DNA of 64,000 bases from Scylla paramamosain (taxonomy: Eukaryota > Arthropoda > Malacostraca > Decapoda > Portunidae), in the NCBI RefSeq assembly GCF_035594125.1, contig NW_026973726.1, positions 186,001 through 250,000 of the forward strand, in the 5' to 3' direction. Positions 1 through 13,636 of this stretch are shown here, piece by piece. How positions within the stretch are numbered: the first letter of the stretch is position 1; each line of letters opens with the position of its first letter. The position numbers and the translations under genes are program-made. Under the pieces are notes generated by a model, which saw only the letters and a program-made list of their open reading frames with translations, had not been told where the DNA came from and ran no database searches.

Positions 1-57
1 TTTTTATTTCCCTATATAAAATGACTTGCATGCATTTTCACGTTGTGGTACCTATGT

Positions 58-105
58 AAAAATAAATAAATAAATGAATAGATATAAATAAATAAATATA
101 TAAAA
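58..105. repeat. (AAAT)n-rich simple repeat
   Basis: Imperfect AAAT/ATAA tetranucleotide run with interruptions (GAATAG, GATAT), inside the first type B monomer. It replaces the usual CTCAAAATACACG segment of that monomer. Confidence 0.8.
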
Positions 106-792
106 ACGTTTTTTGGTAATGTTTTGTTATTCTATATAGAATGCTATTTGTTTTAGAGTTTTCGTACCTAAGAATCTCAAAAAACTCATACCAGATGTTT
201 CTCGTATATCCTTTTGTTTTTTCATATAGTGTGCTTTGCATGCATTTTGGGGTTTTGGTATCTAACAATGTAAAAACATTCATAACAGACTTTTTTGGTA
301 ATATTGTTGTTTCTTCATATAAAATGTCAATTACTCAGCTTTAGCATTTTGGTGTCTAAGAAGCTAAGAAATACACGTTTCTTGCAATATTATTTCGTTT
401 CCCATAATGGGTATTTTCCATGCATTTTGGCGTTTTTGTACGTAACAACCTCAAAAACATGAAATTACATGTTTTTTTTGTAATATTATTCTGTTCTTGC
501 ATAAAGAATACTTTGCATGCGTTATACGTTTTGGTACATAAGATGCTCAAAAACACTCAAATGACATGGTTTTGGTAATGTTGTTTAGTATTCGAATATA
601 CTTTGCCTTTCATAGATTTTAGCATTTTGGCTCCTAAATTTCTGATAAACACTGAGAGGCACGTTTTTGTTTTTTATTTATTTATTTTTTTTTTTTTTCA
701 TATAAAATGATTGGCATTGATTTTGACGTTTTCCTACCTAACAATTTGAATAACGCTCAATAGACACGTTTTTGGAAATCTTTCTACATATA

Positions 793-872
793 GAGTGCTA
801 TTAAGAGCGCTATTAGAACGCTATTAAGGTGCGCTATTAAGAGCGTTATTAGAGCACTATTAAGGCGCGCTA
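793..872. repeat. 12-bp minisatellite, GCGCTATTAAGA-like
   Basis: About seven imperfect head-to-tail copies of a 10-12 bp unit (core GCTATTA followed by AGA or AGG). The unit resembles the AGAGTGCTATT end of a type B monomer, so it probably arose by slippage of that segment. It is not found elsewhere in the window. Confidence 0.8.
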
Positions 873-2539
873 TTTACGCGTTTTAGCATTTTTTTTTTTT
901 ACCTAAGGAGGTCAATAACATTTAAAATACACGTTTTTAGTAATATGTTTTTGTATCACAATATAGGGTTCTTTGCATGGATTTTAGCGTTTTCGTAATT
1001 TAGAAGCTCAAAAAAACATGATAAAACTCCACGGTTACGATAATGTTATTCTGTTCAAAAAGGATATTTTGCATTCGTTTTAGCGTTTTGGCAAGTAAGA
1101 ATCTTAAAAACAACGAAGAGGCGTTTTTAGTAATGTTTTGTATTCCCATATAACGTGATCTACAAGTTTTGGTGCCTAACACGCTTAAAAACACTCAAAA
1201 ACACGTTTTTCGTAATGTCATTTCGTTTCCCCATATAGAGAGCGTTACATGCATTTTGGTCTTTTGATACCTAACAATGTGAAAAGCACTAAAAATAATT
1301 TTTTTTTCTTTTTTTGTTTTCTGTATAGAGTGTTATTCACGCTTTGTAGAGTTTTGGTACCTAAGATCAAAAACACACGTTTTTTTTTATCTTAAATACA
1401 CGTTTATGGTAGTCTTTTTTTTTTTTTTTTTCATAATGGGTACTTTGCATGCATTTTGGCGTTTTGGTACCTAATAATAGAAAAGACGTTTTCGGTAAAG
1501 TTGTTCTGTTACTCCATTTACTCGTTTTTGGGTTTTAGTACTTAAGATATTCAGAACACAAGTTTTGTAATATTTCGTGTTTTGGTACAAAATTACAAAA
1601 CATTCATAATACACGTTCCTCGTAATATTTTTTTTTTTTTTCCAATATAGGGTACTTTACATGCATTTATGCCGTTTTTTATATTTAAAAAGCTCAAAGA
1701 CACTCAAACTACTTGCTTTTTGTAATGTTAATCTCTTTCTCCATAAAGTGTGTTTTGCATGCATTATAGTGTTTTGGTTCGTAAGAAATTGAAAAACACT
1801 CAGAAGACACGTTTTTAGTAATGTTTTCTATTCCTAGATATGGTGAATTTCATGCATTTTATCGTTTTGGTGCCTAAAATGCTAAAAAAAAAAACACTGA
1901 AAAGAAACGATACTGGATATATATACATATTTATTTATTTATTTTTTCGTTTTCCTATATAGGAGGCTTGGAGTGTATTTTGGAGTTTTGGTACTTATCA
2001 ATGTAAAATACACTCAAAATACATGTTTTTCGTAATATTGTTCTGTTCCTCCATATAGTGTTATTCATGCGTTTTAACGTTTGCTATTAAAGAAGCTGAA
2101 AACACTTATTATTCGTTTCTCGTAATTTCTTTTTCTTTCCCCCATAAAGCATACTTTGCATGCATTTTAGCGTTTGTATAGGTAACAAGCTCTAAAACAT
2201 TCCAAAGACTTTTTTTTTTGCTAAATATTTTTTGTTTCTCTTTTATGAACGGTGTAATGCATGCACTTTAGCCTTTTTATACGTAGGTAGCTTAAAAAGC
2301 ACTCAAAAGACACGTCGTTTTTTTTATGAAGTTGGTTTGTTCCTCCATATATGCTTTTCATACTTTTTTTTAGCGTTTTGGTGCCTAACACACATAAATG
2401 CTAAAAAAAACACGTTTCTAGAAATCTTGTTTCTTTTCCCCATATGGTGAATGTGAACTATACTCAAATTACACGGTTGCGGTAAAGTTGTTCTGTTTCT
2501 CCATATAGAGTGCTATTCATCCTTAAGCATCAGCATAAG

Positions 2540-3940
2540 AGGCTCAAAAACACTGAAAATACTCCTTTCTCGTAATGTCTTTTCGTTTCGACATGTAGGG
2601 TACTTTCCATGTACTTTGGCTTTTTCTACATAACAAGCTAAAAAACACGAATTTTTTTTTGTTTTGTTTTTGGTAATATTATTTTGTTTCTCCATAAAGG
2701 TTATTTGGATGCGTTTTAGCGTTTTGGTACGAAAGTACCTAAAAAAAACACTGAAAAGAAAAGTTTTACTATTTTTTTTTTATTCCCATATAGGGTGATT
2801 TCCATACTTTTAGCGTGTTCTTGCCTAGTATTGTCTTAAACACTGAAAAGATACGTTTCTGGAAATCTCATTTCCTTTCCATATATAGCTTGCTTTGTAT
2901 TAATTTTGGCGTTTTGGTTCCTAAGAATGTGAAATACAATTAAAATACACGTTTTTCTTATGTTTTTCGTTTCCCGATTAAGGGTAATTTGCTTTTTTTT
3001 TTTTTTGGCGTTTTTGTATGAAACAAGCTCAAAAACATTCAAAATACTTCCTTTTGGTAATGTTGTTCTTTTTCTCTTTAAAGTATGTTTTGGATAAGTT
3101 ATGCTTTTTGGTACGCAAGAAGATCAAAAACACTAAAAATGCATGTTTTTCGTAATGTTGTTATGCATTCCCATACTGGGTGAGCTCCATGCTTTCTATT
3201 GTTTTGGTGCCTAACACGGTAAAAAAAAAAAAAATAAATAAATAAATAAAAAACTGAAAAGAAGCGTTTCTTGTAATGTCGATTCGTTTCTATATATAGG
3301 AGGCATTACACTCATATGCGCGTTTTGGCCCCTAATAATCTGAAAACACTCAAAATACACCTTTTTAATATTGTTCTGTTTCTTCATATATTCAGATATT
3401 CATGGTTTTTAGCGTTTTGTTACCTATGAAACTTAAAACCACTTATAATACACGTTTCTCGTAATGGTTTTTTTTTTTTCCATATAGGATACTTTCAATG
3501 GATTTTGGCATTTTTCCATGTAATAAGCTAAAAAAAAAGACTTGTTTTTGGTAATTTTATTCCGTTCTCCATAATTAGAGAATAATGTCAAAAGACTTTA
3601 TTCTTTAATGTTGTTTTGTTTTCTCGAATAGGGTGCTTTCCATGCTTTTTGGCGTTTTGGCGCCTAACACACTCATAAACAATCAAAACAGTTTTCTGGA
3701 AATCATTTTTCTTTTTCCAAAATATGGTGCTTTGCATGCATTTTGGCGTTATGGCACCTAAAATGGGAAATACATTAAAATGCTCGTTTTTTTTTTTTTT
3801 TTTCATATAGGGTGCTATTCATACGTTTTAGCGTTTAAGTAACAAAAACACACTGAAAATACACGTTTCTTTTAATGTCTTTTCTTTTCCCCTCATAGGG
3901 TATTTTCCATGCACTTGTGCGTTTTGGTACATTTTGATAC
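2540..3940 (+). repeat. Segmental duplicate, partner of 52,613-54,415
   Basis: This block matches 52,613-54,415 in the same orientation. Shared rare variants include CTTTTCGTTTCGACATG (about 2,580 and 52,660), the type E/A boundary CATACTTT..AGCGTGTT, a damaged type E monomer with AATGTCAAAAGACTTTATTC (3,583 and 54,076), and TGCACTTGTGCG at the right end. Similarity stops near 3,940 and 54,415. The partner is longer because of a (TA)n array and an (AAT)n array. Confidence 0.8.
3222..3251. repeat. Poly-A followed by (AAAT)n
   Basis: A run of A followed by about five AAAT units inside a type A monomer. The paralogous monomer near 53,735 lacks it and reads directly into the usual CAAAAATACTG segment, so it expanded after the duplication or was lost in the other copy. 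Confidence 0.75.
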
Positions 3941-5053
3941 TCAAAATACTTTTGTTTGGTAATGTTGTTCTCTTACTCCATATAGAGTGGTATTTAATGC
4001 GTTTTCGCATTTTGGTATCCAAAGAGCATACATGTTTCTCGTAAGGTCTTTTTGTTTTACCATTACGTTTCCTGTTATGTCTTTTCGATTTTCCCATACA
4101 GGTTACTTTACATGCATTTTTGCGTTTTTCTGCGTAATAAGCTAAAAAACATTCAAAATGTTTGTTTTTGGTAATGTTATTTTGTGTCTCCATGAAGTGT
4201 GTTTTCATGCGTTTTAGCGTTTAGATACGTAAGATTTTCAAAAACATTCAAGACACTTTTATAAATGCTGTTTTGGTTAAAATTTGGGTGGTCCAATTTT
4301 TATTTCTTTTAGCGTTTTGGTATATAACACGCTGAAAAAAAAAACACGTTTGTGGTAATGCCGTTTCCTTTCCCCATTTGCATTTTTGCAAAATGGCTTT
4401 CCTTTGGTAGCTTTGGTAGCTAACGATGAAAAACACTCAAAATACACGTTTTTGGTAATGTTGTTCTTTCTCCATATAGAGTGCTTTTCATATATTTTAG
4501 CCTTTTCAAACCTAAGAATCTCGAAAACACTCATAGTATATACACGTTTCTCGTAATGTCTTCTTGTTTTCCCATATAGGGTAATTTTCATGCATTCTGG
4601 CCTTTTACTACGTAACAAGCTCAAAAAACTCAAAATACACTTTTCTGTAAAGATATGTTGTTTGTCCATGAAGAGGGTTTTGCAGATATTTTAAGGTTTT
4701 AGTACATGTGTAGTAAAAAAAAAAAACACTAAACACTTCTATATGGAGTGCTTTCCAAATCTTTTTAGCGTTTTGGAACCTAACACTTAAAAAGACACGT
4801 TTCTAGAAATTTAGTTTTCTTTCCCCATATGGGGTGCCTTGCATGCAGTTTGCCTTTTTGATACTTAATAATGTGAAATACACTTAAAATACACACTATT
4901 GGAAATGTGCAAAGTATAGAGTCTTATTTATGAGTTTTATCGTTTTGGTACCTAAGAAGCTGAAAACCATTGATAATGCACGTTTCTCGTAACGTTTTCT
5001 CGTTTTTATAAAGAGTACTCTGCATGTATTTCGGTGTTTGTTCTACGTAATAT

Positions 5054-5960
5054 GTGAGTGTTTCTGAACTTGCAAAACTTGCAAAACGCCAAAATGAATG
5101 CATCCTATATGAGGAAACGAAAAGACAGTACAAGAAACTTGCATTATGAGTGATTTTGAACTTTTTACGTAAGAAGACTCTAAAACACCTTAATAGCAGT
5201 CTGTATATGTTTTATACATTGATCGATTCAAAACGCCAAAATGCTCCCAAAGCTTTTGTATGAGGAAAAGAAACAAAATTTCCAGAAACATGTCTTTTGA
5301 GTGTTTATGAGTGTGTTAGGCAGCAAAACTCTAAAAAGCATGAAAATCATTGTATGTGGGAAAACAAAACAACATTACGGAAAACGTGTCGTTTGAGTGC
5401 TTTTGAAGTTCTTTCGTACCAAAACGCAAAAAAAAAAAAAAAAAAAAAAAATCATGCAAAAAAAAAAAAAAAAAAGAAAACAGAATAACTACCAATAAAA
5501 AAAAACAAGTATTATGTGTGTTTTTTATCAGCTGCATAGAAATACGCCAAAATGCAGGCAAAGTAACCTACATGTGAAACAAATCAACTTTTTTTTTTTA
5601 GCTTTTTAGATACTAAAACGCTGACTCATGAATAGCACTCTATATGTAGAAACAGAACAACGTTACCAAAAACGTGTATTTTGAGTGTACTTCACATTCC
5701 TAGGTACCAAAACGCCAAAATGCATGCAAAGCACCTCATATGGAGAAAGGAAATAAGATTTATAGAAAAGTGTCTTTTCAGTGTTTATGAGCGAAGAAGG
5801 CAACAAAATGCTAATAGGCATGGAAAGCACCCTGTTTGGGAAAGCAAAACACTATTAACAAAATAGTGTCTTTTGATTGTTTTTTGAGATACCAAAACGC
5901 TTCAACGCATACAAATCACCCTTTATGTAGAAACAATAACATTATAAAAAAAAAAAAAAG
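5054..5960 (-). repeat. Satellite tract 2, reverse orientation
   Basis: The reading flips at about 5,054: monomers now appear as reverse complements (GAGTGTTT..GAGCTT, ACCAAAACGCCAAAATGCATGC, CCTATATGGGGAAA). About nine monomers are present. The flip back lies in an A-rich stretch near 5,945-5,960. A poly-A run at 5,431-5,475 interrupts one monomer. No gene is seen. Confidence 0.88.
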
Positions 5961-8900
5961 TTTATTGGGTATTTTTATTTTATCTTTGTGCCTAAAACGT
6001 GAGAAATACTGAAGAGGCACGTATCTAGAAATGTCGTTTGGTTTCCCCATATAAAGTTCTGTATCTTCATATACAGTAGAGTGCGATTCATGCGTTTTAG
6101 GGTTTTGGTACATAGGAATCTCAAAAAAAAAAAAAAAAACATAATAAACGTCATCGATAATAATGCTTTATTTAATTATATACGGTAGTTTGCATGTTTT
6201 TTTCGCCGTTTTTGTACCTAACAAGCTCAAAAATATAGATAAAAATTTTTGTTAGTTATTATATTATCCAATAAAGGATGTTTTACACGCTTTTTAACAT
6301 TTTGATACGTAAGAAGCTCCTAAACACCCAAAAGACACTTTTTTGGCAATTTTGATTTGTATTTCAGTATAGGGTGCTTTCTATGCATTTTAGCGTTTTG
6401 GTACCTAAAACGCTCAAAAACTTTATAAACACACGTCTCTGGTAATGTCACTTCGTTTCCCTACATGCAGTGTTCTCCATACATTTTGTCCTTTTGGTAA
6501 CTAACGTTATGAAAAACACTCAAAATAAACGTTTTGGTAATATTGTTCTGTTTCTCCATGTAGATTGCTTTCAAGTGTCTTTTGTTATCTAAGAATCTGA
6601 TTAACACATAACACACGTTCCTGATATTTCATCATATATGCGTATATTTTGACGTTCCTCTACCTAATAAGCTAAAAAGTACTCAAAACACATTTTTTTT
6701 ACTGATGTTATTGTTTCCCCATAAAAAAAAAGTATTTTGCATGCACTTTAGCGTTTTTGTACGTAAGAAGCTCAAAAATACTATAAAAAATAAAAATACT
6801 ATATTTTTGGTCATGTTGTTTTGTACTGCAATATAGAGTGATTTCCATGCTTTTAACGTTTTTGAGCCTAACTCACTCAAAACACACAAATGACACAGTC
6901 ACTGGTAATGTTATTTCTTTTCCTTATAAAAAGTGCTTTGCTTCTTGGCGTTTTGGTACCTAACAACGTGAAAAAAAAATCTAAATAAACGTCTTTGTTA
7001 ATGTTCTGTTTCTCAGTATAAATTCTTTTTTCGTTACCTATATTGGTTATGTTTTAGTACCTAAGAAGCTCAAGTTACTCACGCATTTTAGCATATAGTT
7101 AGCTAAGATGCTCAAACACTCATCATACACGTTTTTCTAATGTCTTGTCGTTTCCCCATTTAGGTTACTTTGAATACATTTTTTGCAATGTACGTAAGAA
7201 GCTTAAAATCACCCAAAATGATCGTTTTTGGTATTTTGTTTTGACTCTTCATAAAGGGTATTTTGCATGCTTTTTAACTCTATGGTACGTAAAAAGCCCA
7301 AAAACAATCAAAAGACATGTTTTTCGTCATATCTTTTGATCCAATATAGAGTGATTTCCATGTTTTTTTAGTCTTCTAGTGTATGCTCATAAACACTCAA
7401 ATGACACTTTTATTGAATTACCGTTTGATTTTCTCCATATAGGGTGCTTTGCATGCATTTTGGCATTTATTGTGAAATACACTCAAAATACACATTTTCT
7501 GATAATGTTGCTCGTTTTGTCCATATAGCTATTCATGCGTTTTAGCGTTTTGGTACCTAAAAATCTCAAAAAACACTCATAATACACATCTCAGGTAATG
7601 TCCTTTCGTTTCCCCACATAGGGTACTTTGCTTAGATTTTGGCGTTAATCTACGCAACAAGCTAAAAAAAAACACTGAAAAATGCTAGTTTTGGTAATGT
7701 TATTTTGTTTTTCCTTTAAGGGTGTTTTGCATGCGTTTTATCGTTTCGGTACGCAAAAAGTAAAAAAAAAAAAAAAAGAAATCGAAAAACACGTTTTTCG
7801 TAAAGTTGTTGTGTATTCCCTATATAGGGTGAATTTTCTGCTTTCTGGCGATATAAGTGCATAACACGCTCAAAACACAAAAAAACCGCTTTTTTTATTG
7901 ATATCGTTTCGTTTCCTCATATACGGTGTTTTCTGTGCATTTTAGCGTTTTTCTACGTAACTTGTTCAAAAACACTCCATTTTTTTTTTTTGTAATTTTG
8001 TTTCACAATATTAAATATTTTATGTACGTTTTTGGTTTTTGTAAGAAACTAAAAAAAAACAGAGAAGAGACGTTTTTTCTCAAAATTGCTTTGTTTTCCC
8101 ATATAAGGTCCTTTCTATGATTTTTAGCCTTTTAGTGACTAACACGTTCACTCACATGACTTTTTTTTTTTTTATATCTCGTTCACTACCACATATATAG
8201 CTTTGCATGCATTTTGGCATTTTTTAATCAAACAGTGAGAAATACACAGAAAATAAACGTTTTTCACAATGTTCGGTTTCCTCATATAGATTGCTATTCA
8301 TGCGTTTTAGCGTTTTGGTACCGAAGAAATCTTAAAGTACGAATAATACACGTTTTTCGTAAAGTCTCTTTAAATTCCACATATACGGTACTTTGCCTGC
8401 ATTTTGGCGTTTTTGTACATAAGAAGAAAAACACTTAAATTTAATTATTTATTTATTTATTCATTTTTGTAATGTTATTCTGCTTCTCCATAAAGGGAGT
8501 TTTACATGCGTTTTAGCGTTTTCGTACGTAATAAGCTCAAAACACAATACACGTTTCTCGTAATGTTTTGTATTCCCATATAGGTTGATGCTTTTTTTGC
8601 ATTTTGGCGCCTACTACATTCAGAAACCTTCAAAAGATTCATGTCTTGTAATGTCATTTCGTTCCCCCACATATTGAGCTTTACAAGCATTTCGGCATTT
8701 TTGGTACCTATTAATGTTAAAAAACATTCAAAATACATGTTTTGGGTAATATTGATCTGTTTCTCTATATAGAGTGTTATTTATGCGTTTTACGATTTAG
8801 TTTCTTAACAAGGTGAAAAACTCTCATAATACACGTTCCTCGTAATATCTTTTAGTTTTCAATATAAAGAACTTTGTATGGATTTTGGCGTTTTTCTACG

Positions 8901-11900
8901 TAAGAAACTGAAAAAAAACATTCAAAGTGCTTCTTTTTGGTAATGTTATTCTGTTTTTCAATACAGTGTGTTTTGCATGTAATGTGGTTTTGTATCAAAA
9001 TATCTGGATAATTACATGCTTTTTTTTATTATTATTTATTTATTTATTTTTTTTTTTTTAAGTCTAAGACGCTCAAAGAGAGTATTATTATTAAAAAGAA
9101 ACATTTCTGGTAAAGTCGTTTCGTTTCCTTGCATGCATTTTGGCGTTTTGGTATCTAACAGTATTAAAAACATTCAAAATACACGTTTGTGGTATTCTTG
9201 TTCTTCCTCCGTATAGAGCGCTATTCATGCCTTTTAGCATTTTGATACATAAGAAGCTCAAAACACTAAAAAACACTTTTCTTGTTATATCTTTTGGTTT
9301 CTCCATAGAGCGTGTTGTTCATGGATTTTAACGTTTTACTACTACTAACAAGCTCAAAAACAATGAACATACTTGGTTTTGGTAATGTTATTTATTTATT
9401 TATTTTTTGCATAAATGATATTTTCCAAGAAATCTTGCGTTTTGGTACGGAAGTAGCTGAAAGACACTGAAAGACGCTTTTTTGGTAATCTTGGTTTTCT
9501 TTTCCCGTATAGGGTGATTTCCAATATTTTTCATCGTTATGATATGCCTACCGCATATCATAAACATTCAAAAAACACTTTTTCGTATATCTCTTTTCCT
9601 TACCCTATAGAAGATGCTTTGCATGCATTTTGGCGTTTTGTTACCCGGCAAAGTGAAATACATTCAATGTACACGTTTTTGGTAATATTATTCTGTTTCT
9701 TTATAAAGAGTGCTATTTATGCGTCTTATCGTTTTGGTACCTAAGAAGCTCAAAAACACTGTTATCATATGTTTCTTATAATGACTTTTCGTTTCCCCAT
9801 ATAGCGTACTATTTGTGCATTTTGAGCATTTTGAGATTTTTTGTGGTTAAGAATCTTAAACACACTATTTTTTTTTTTTGTGTAATGTTATTGTGTTTCT
9901 ATATGAAGGGTGTTTTACATGCGTTTTAGTGTTTTGGGAGGTAGGTTGCTCAAAAACGTATAGGGTGTTTTGCATGCTTTTTAAAGTTTTGGCGCCTAAC
10001 ATGCTCATTAACACTCAAAAGACATGTTACAAGAAACGTTTACTTTCACAATATAAGGTGATTTAAATGTATTTTGGCGTTATGGCAACTAACGGAGAGA
10101 AATATACTCAAAATACATGGTTATGGTAATGTTTTTTTTTTCTGTTTCTCCATTTACAGTGATATCCCTGCTTTTAGTGTTTTGATAACTTAGAAGCTTA
10201 AGATCACCCATAATACACGTTTCTCGTTATATCCTTTCGTTTTCTAATATAGGGTACTTTTCATGCATTTTAGTGTTTTGGTACGTAACATGTTCAAATA
10301 CTCTTAAATACTTCTTTTTGGTGTCTTTTTTTCTGGTTTCAGTATACAGTGTTTTGCTTGAGTTTTAGTGTTTTGTTACGTAATTAGCTCAAAACACTGC
10401 AAAGAGACGTTTTGAATAATGTTTTGTTTTCCCTTAAAGTGCTTTTCTTGCTTTTTTATTATTTTGGTGCCAAGCACGTTCACAAGCACTCAAAATACAC
10501 TTTTCTGAAAATCTAATATCCTATCCCAATATAAGGTGCTTTGCATGCATTTGGTATTTTGGCGTTTTTGGTACCTAGCAATCTGAAATACACTGAAAAT
10601 TCACGTTTTTGGTAACGTTGTTCTGTTTTATCATATTCATGCGTTTCACGTTTTGGTACCTAGGAAGCTTAAAATCTCTCATAATACACATTCCTCGTAA
10701 TGTTTTCTTTCCCCATATGCGATACGTTCCATGCATTTCTGCGTGTTTTGTACGTAACAAACTGAAATACACTCAAAATATTTTTGATTATTTTTTTTAT
10801 AATGATATTTTATTTTTCCATAAAGGAAATTTAGCAAGCGTTTTTTTTTTTTTTTTCGTTTTGGTACGTAAGCTGCTCAAGAACATTCAAAAGAAACATT
10901 TTTCTTAATTTTTTTTTTTTTTTGTATTCCCATGTAGGGCGATTTCCATGCTTTTTAGCGTTTTCATGCATAGTATGCTCATAAACACTGAAAATACATG
11001 TTTGTGGAAATCTCATTTCCTTTTTTACATACAGTATGTTTTACAAGCATTTTGGCGTTTGGTACATCAGAATGTGAAATAGAATTAAAATACACGTTTT
11101 TGTAATGCTGTTCGGTTTTGCGATATAAAGTACTAATCATTTTTCGTTTCCGTGTCTAAATAGCTCAAAAATACTTATAACACACGTATCTCGTCATGGC
11201 ATTTCATTTTCCTGTAATTTGCATGCATATAGGCATTTTCTACATAAGAAACTCAAAACACCCCAAATTCTTGTTTTTGGCATTGTTTTTTCTGTTCATG
11301 TATAAGGTGTGTTTTGCTTGCGTTTTGCCGTTTTGGTACGTAAGAAGTTGTAAACCCCCCAAAAAAAAAAAAAATTTTCTTTTTGCAATATTTCGTTTTC
11401 TTATAAAAGGTAAATTTCGTTTTTTTTTTTTTTTTTGCCTCACTCAAAAACAATGAAGAAAATAGTTTTGGGTAATGTCGTTCTGTTTCTCCATATAGAA
11501 GGAGGCTTTACAATCATTTTGCGCTTTGGTACCTAAGAATGTGAAAACTACTGAAAACACATTTTTTTTCGTAATGCTGCTTTGTATCTCCATGTAGTGT
11601 GCTATTCATGCGTTAATGCGTTTTGATAACTAAGAACCTCAAGAATTCTCATAATACACGTTTCTCTTTATGACATTTCTTCATATTGTGTAATTTCCAT
11701 GCATTTTGAAGCTTTTTTTCGTAAAAGGCTCAAAAATCTTTTTTTTCTTATGTTATTCCCTTTATAAAGAGTGTTTTACATGCATTTTAGTGATTTAGTA
11801 TTTAAGTAGCTAAAAGCACTCAAAAGGATACGTTTTTGGGAATGTTTCCTTTTCCCATACAGAATGCTTCCCATGATTTTTCAGCGTTTTATGCCTAACA

Positions 11901-12477
11901 TGCTCATAAACACGTTTCTGCAAGTATCGTTTCAATTATCAATATATGGTACTTTGCATGCCTTTTGGCGTTATGGCGACTAAAGATGTGAAAAAGAAAC
12001 TCGAAATACACGTTTCATTTTTTTTTTTTTCTTTTTGCCATATTGAGTGCTATTCATACGTTTTAGTGTATTGGTATGTAAGAAGCTCAAGAACACTCAC
12101 CATACACGTTTCTTCCAAAGTCTTTTTGTTTCCCCATATAGGCTACTTTACATGCTCATTTGCGTTTTCGTACGTAACAAGCTCAAAATTTTTCAAAATA
12201 ATTATTTTTGGTAATGTTCTGTTTCTCCATATACAGTGGTATTAAGGCATAATGTTGTTTTATATTCCCATATAGGGTGATTTTCATATTTCTTAGCGAT
12301 TTCCCATGAGTTTAAGCGTTTTGGTACGTAACTAGTTTAAAAACAATGAAAAGAGACGTTTTTGGTAATGTTGTTTTCCATGCAGGTTACTTTCAATGAT
12401 TTTCAACATTATAGTGGTTAACACGCCAATAAACACTCGAAAGATATATTTCTAGAAATGTCGTTTCGTTTCACCAT

Positions 12478-12961
12478 TCCATGCTTTCTAGCGTCTTGGT
12501 GGTGAACATGCACAAAACACTCGAAAAGACACCTTTCTGGTAATGTCGTTACGTTTCCCCATGTAGGAGGTTTTGCACATATTTTTTTTTGCGTTTTGGT
12601 AGCTAACGATGTGAATAACGCCCAAAATACACATTTTCGGTGTTTTGGTTTTCCATATAGAGTGCTATTCATGGATTTTATAGTTTTCGTACCTAAGATA
12701 CTCATAATACGCGTCTTAAGTAATTCCCTTTCGTTTTCCCATTTAGGGTATTTTGCATACATTAAGTCGCTTTTTTTTTTTTTTAATAATAAGCTAAAAA
12801 ACATACAAAATACTTATTTTTGGTAATATAATTCTATTTCTTCATGAAGTTTATTTTGCATGTGTTTTATCGATTTAGTATGTATGAAGCTGAAAAACAC
12901 TCGGGACACTTTTTTTCCTTAAGTTATTTTGTTTTCCCATGTAGATTGATTTCCATGTTTT
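12478..12961 (+). repeat. Single HOR unit, source or partner of inverted copy at 14,814-15,297
   Basis: This 484-bp stretch, one HOR long, is almost identical to the reverse complement of 14,814-15,297. Ordinary HOR copies in the same tract are much more diverged. Both ends are sharp: GATTTCCATG at 12,952-12,961 and the CCATTCCATGC boundary near 12,478. Differences are mostly single-base gains or losses in homopolymers. Confidence 0.88.
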
Positions 12962-13636
12962 TTTTTTCTTTTTTAGCGTTATATTGCTTAACACGCTCAA
13001 AAACACTAAAAAGACACGTTTCTGGAAAATTTGTTTCCTTCCCACATGTATTGTTTATTTCCTGCATTTTGGCGTTTTGGTACCTAACAATGTGAAGTAC
13101 ACTTAATATACACGTTTTTTCGTAATGTTGCTTAGTTCCTCCAAATAAAGTGCTACTCGTGTGTTTTAACGTTTTGGTGCCTATGAAGCTCAAAATACTT
13201 ATATTGTACGTCTCTGGTAATTTCCATTTGGCTTTTTATATAGAGTATTTGGCATGCATTTTTTTGGCGTTTTTGTACGTAAGATGTTCAAAAACGCTCA
13301 AAATGCCTGTTTTTGATAATGTAATTTTCTTTCTTTACAAAGGGTGTTTCGCATGTATTTTAAACTTTTGGTACGCTATAAGTTCAAAAACACTCAAATG
13401 ACACGTTTTGCGTAATGTTGTTTTGTATTTCCTTATAGGAGGATTTTCGTGCATTTTAACGTTTTTTGGTGTCTATAACGCTCATAAACTCTCAAAAGAC
13501 AAGTTTCTGGAAATTTCGTTTTCTTTCTCCATATAAGGTTCTCTGTATGTATTTTGGCGCTGTAGGACCTTACAATGTAAAAAAAAAAAAAAAACACTCA
13601 AAACAAACGCTTTTAATAATGTTGTTCTATTTCTCC

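Larger units (their letters stand above)
1..5053 (+). repeat. Satellite tract 1, forward, 5-type HOR of ~95-bp monomers
   Basis: Back-to-back diverged monomers of about 95 bp read left to right with the order A-B-C-D-E. Type A carries GGTGCCTAACACGCTC, B carries GGTACCTAACAATGTG, C carries GGTACCTAAGAAGCTC, D carries GTACGTAACAAGCTC, and E ends in TATTCCCATATAGG. Examples of type A are near 3,195 and 3,660. No gene is seen. Simple-repeat growth occurs at 58-105 and 3,222-3,251, a 12-bp minisatellite at 793-872, and poly-T runs are common after the CACGTTTTT box. Bases 2,540-3,940 have a close direct copy at 52,613-54,415. Short open frames in the tract are repeat translations, not genes. Confidence 0.9.

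Noticed and set aside
5431..5475. Poly-A/poly-T runs across the window as tails of processed pseudogenes or SINEs
   Set aside because: Apart from those at the two LINE 3' ends, the runs sit at fixed places in monomers (after CACGTTTTT or in the CTCAAAAA box) without adjoining foreign sequence.
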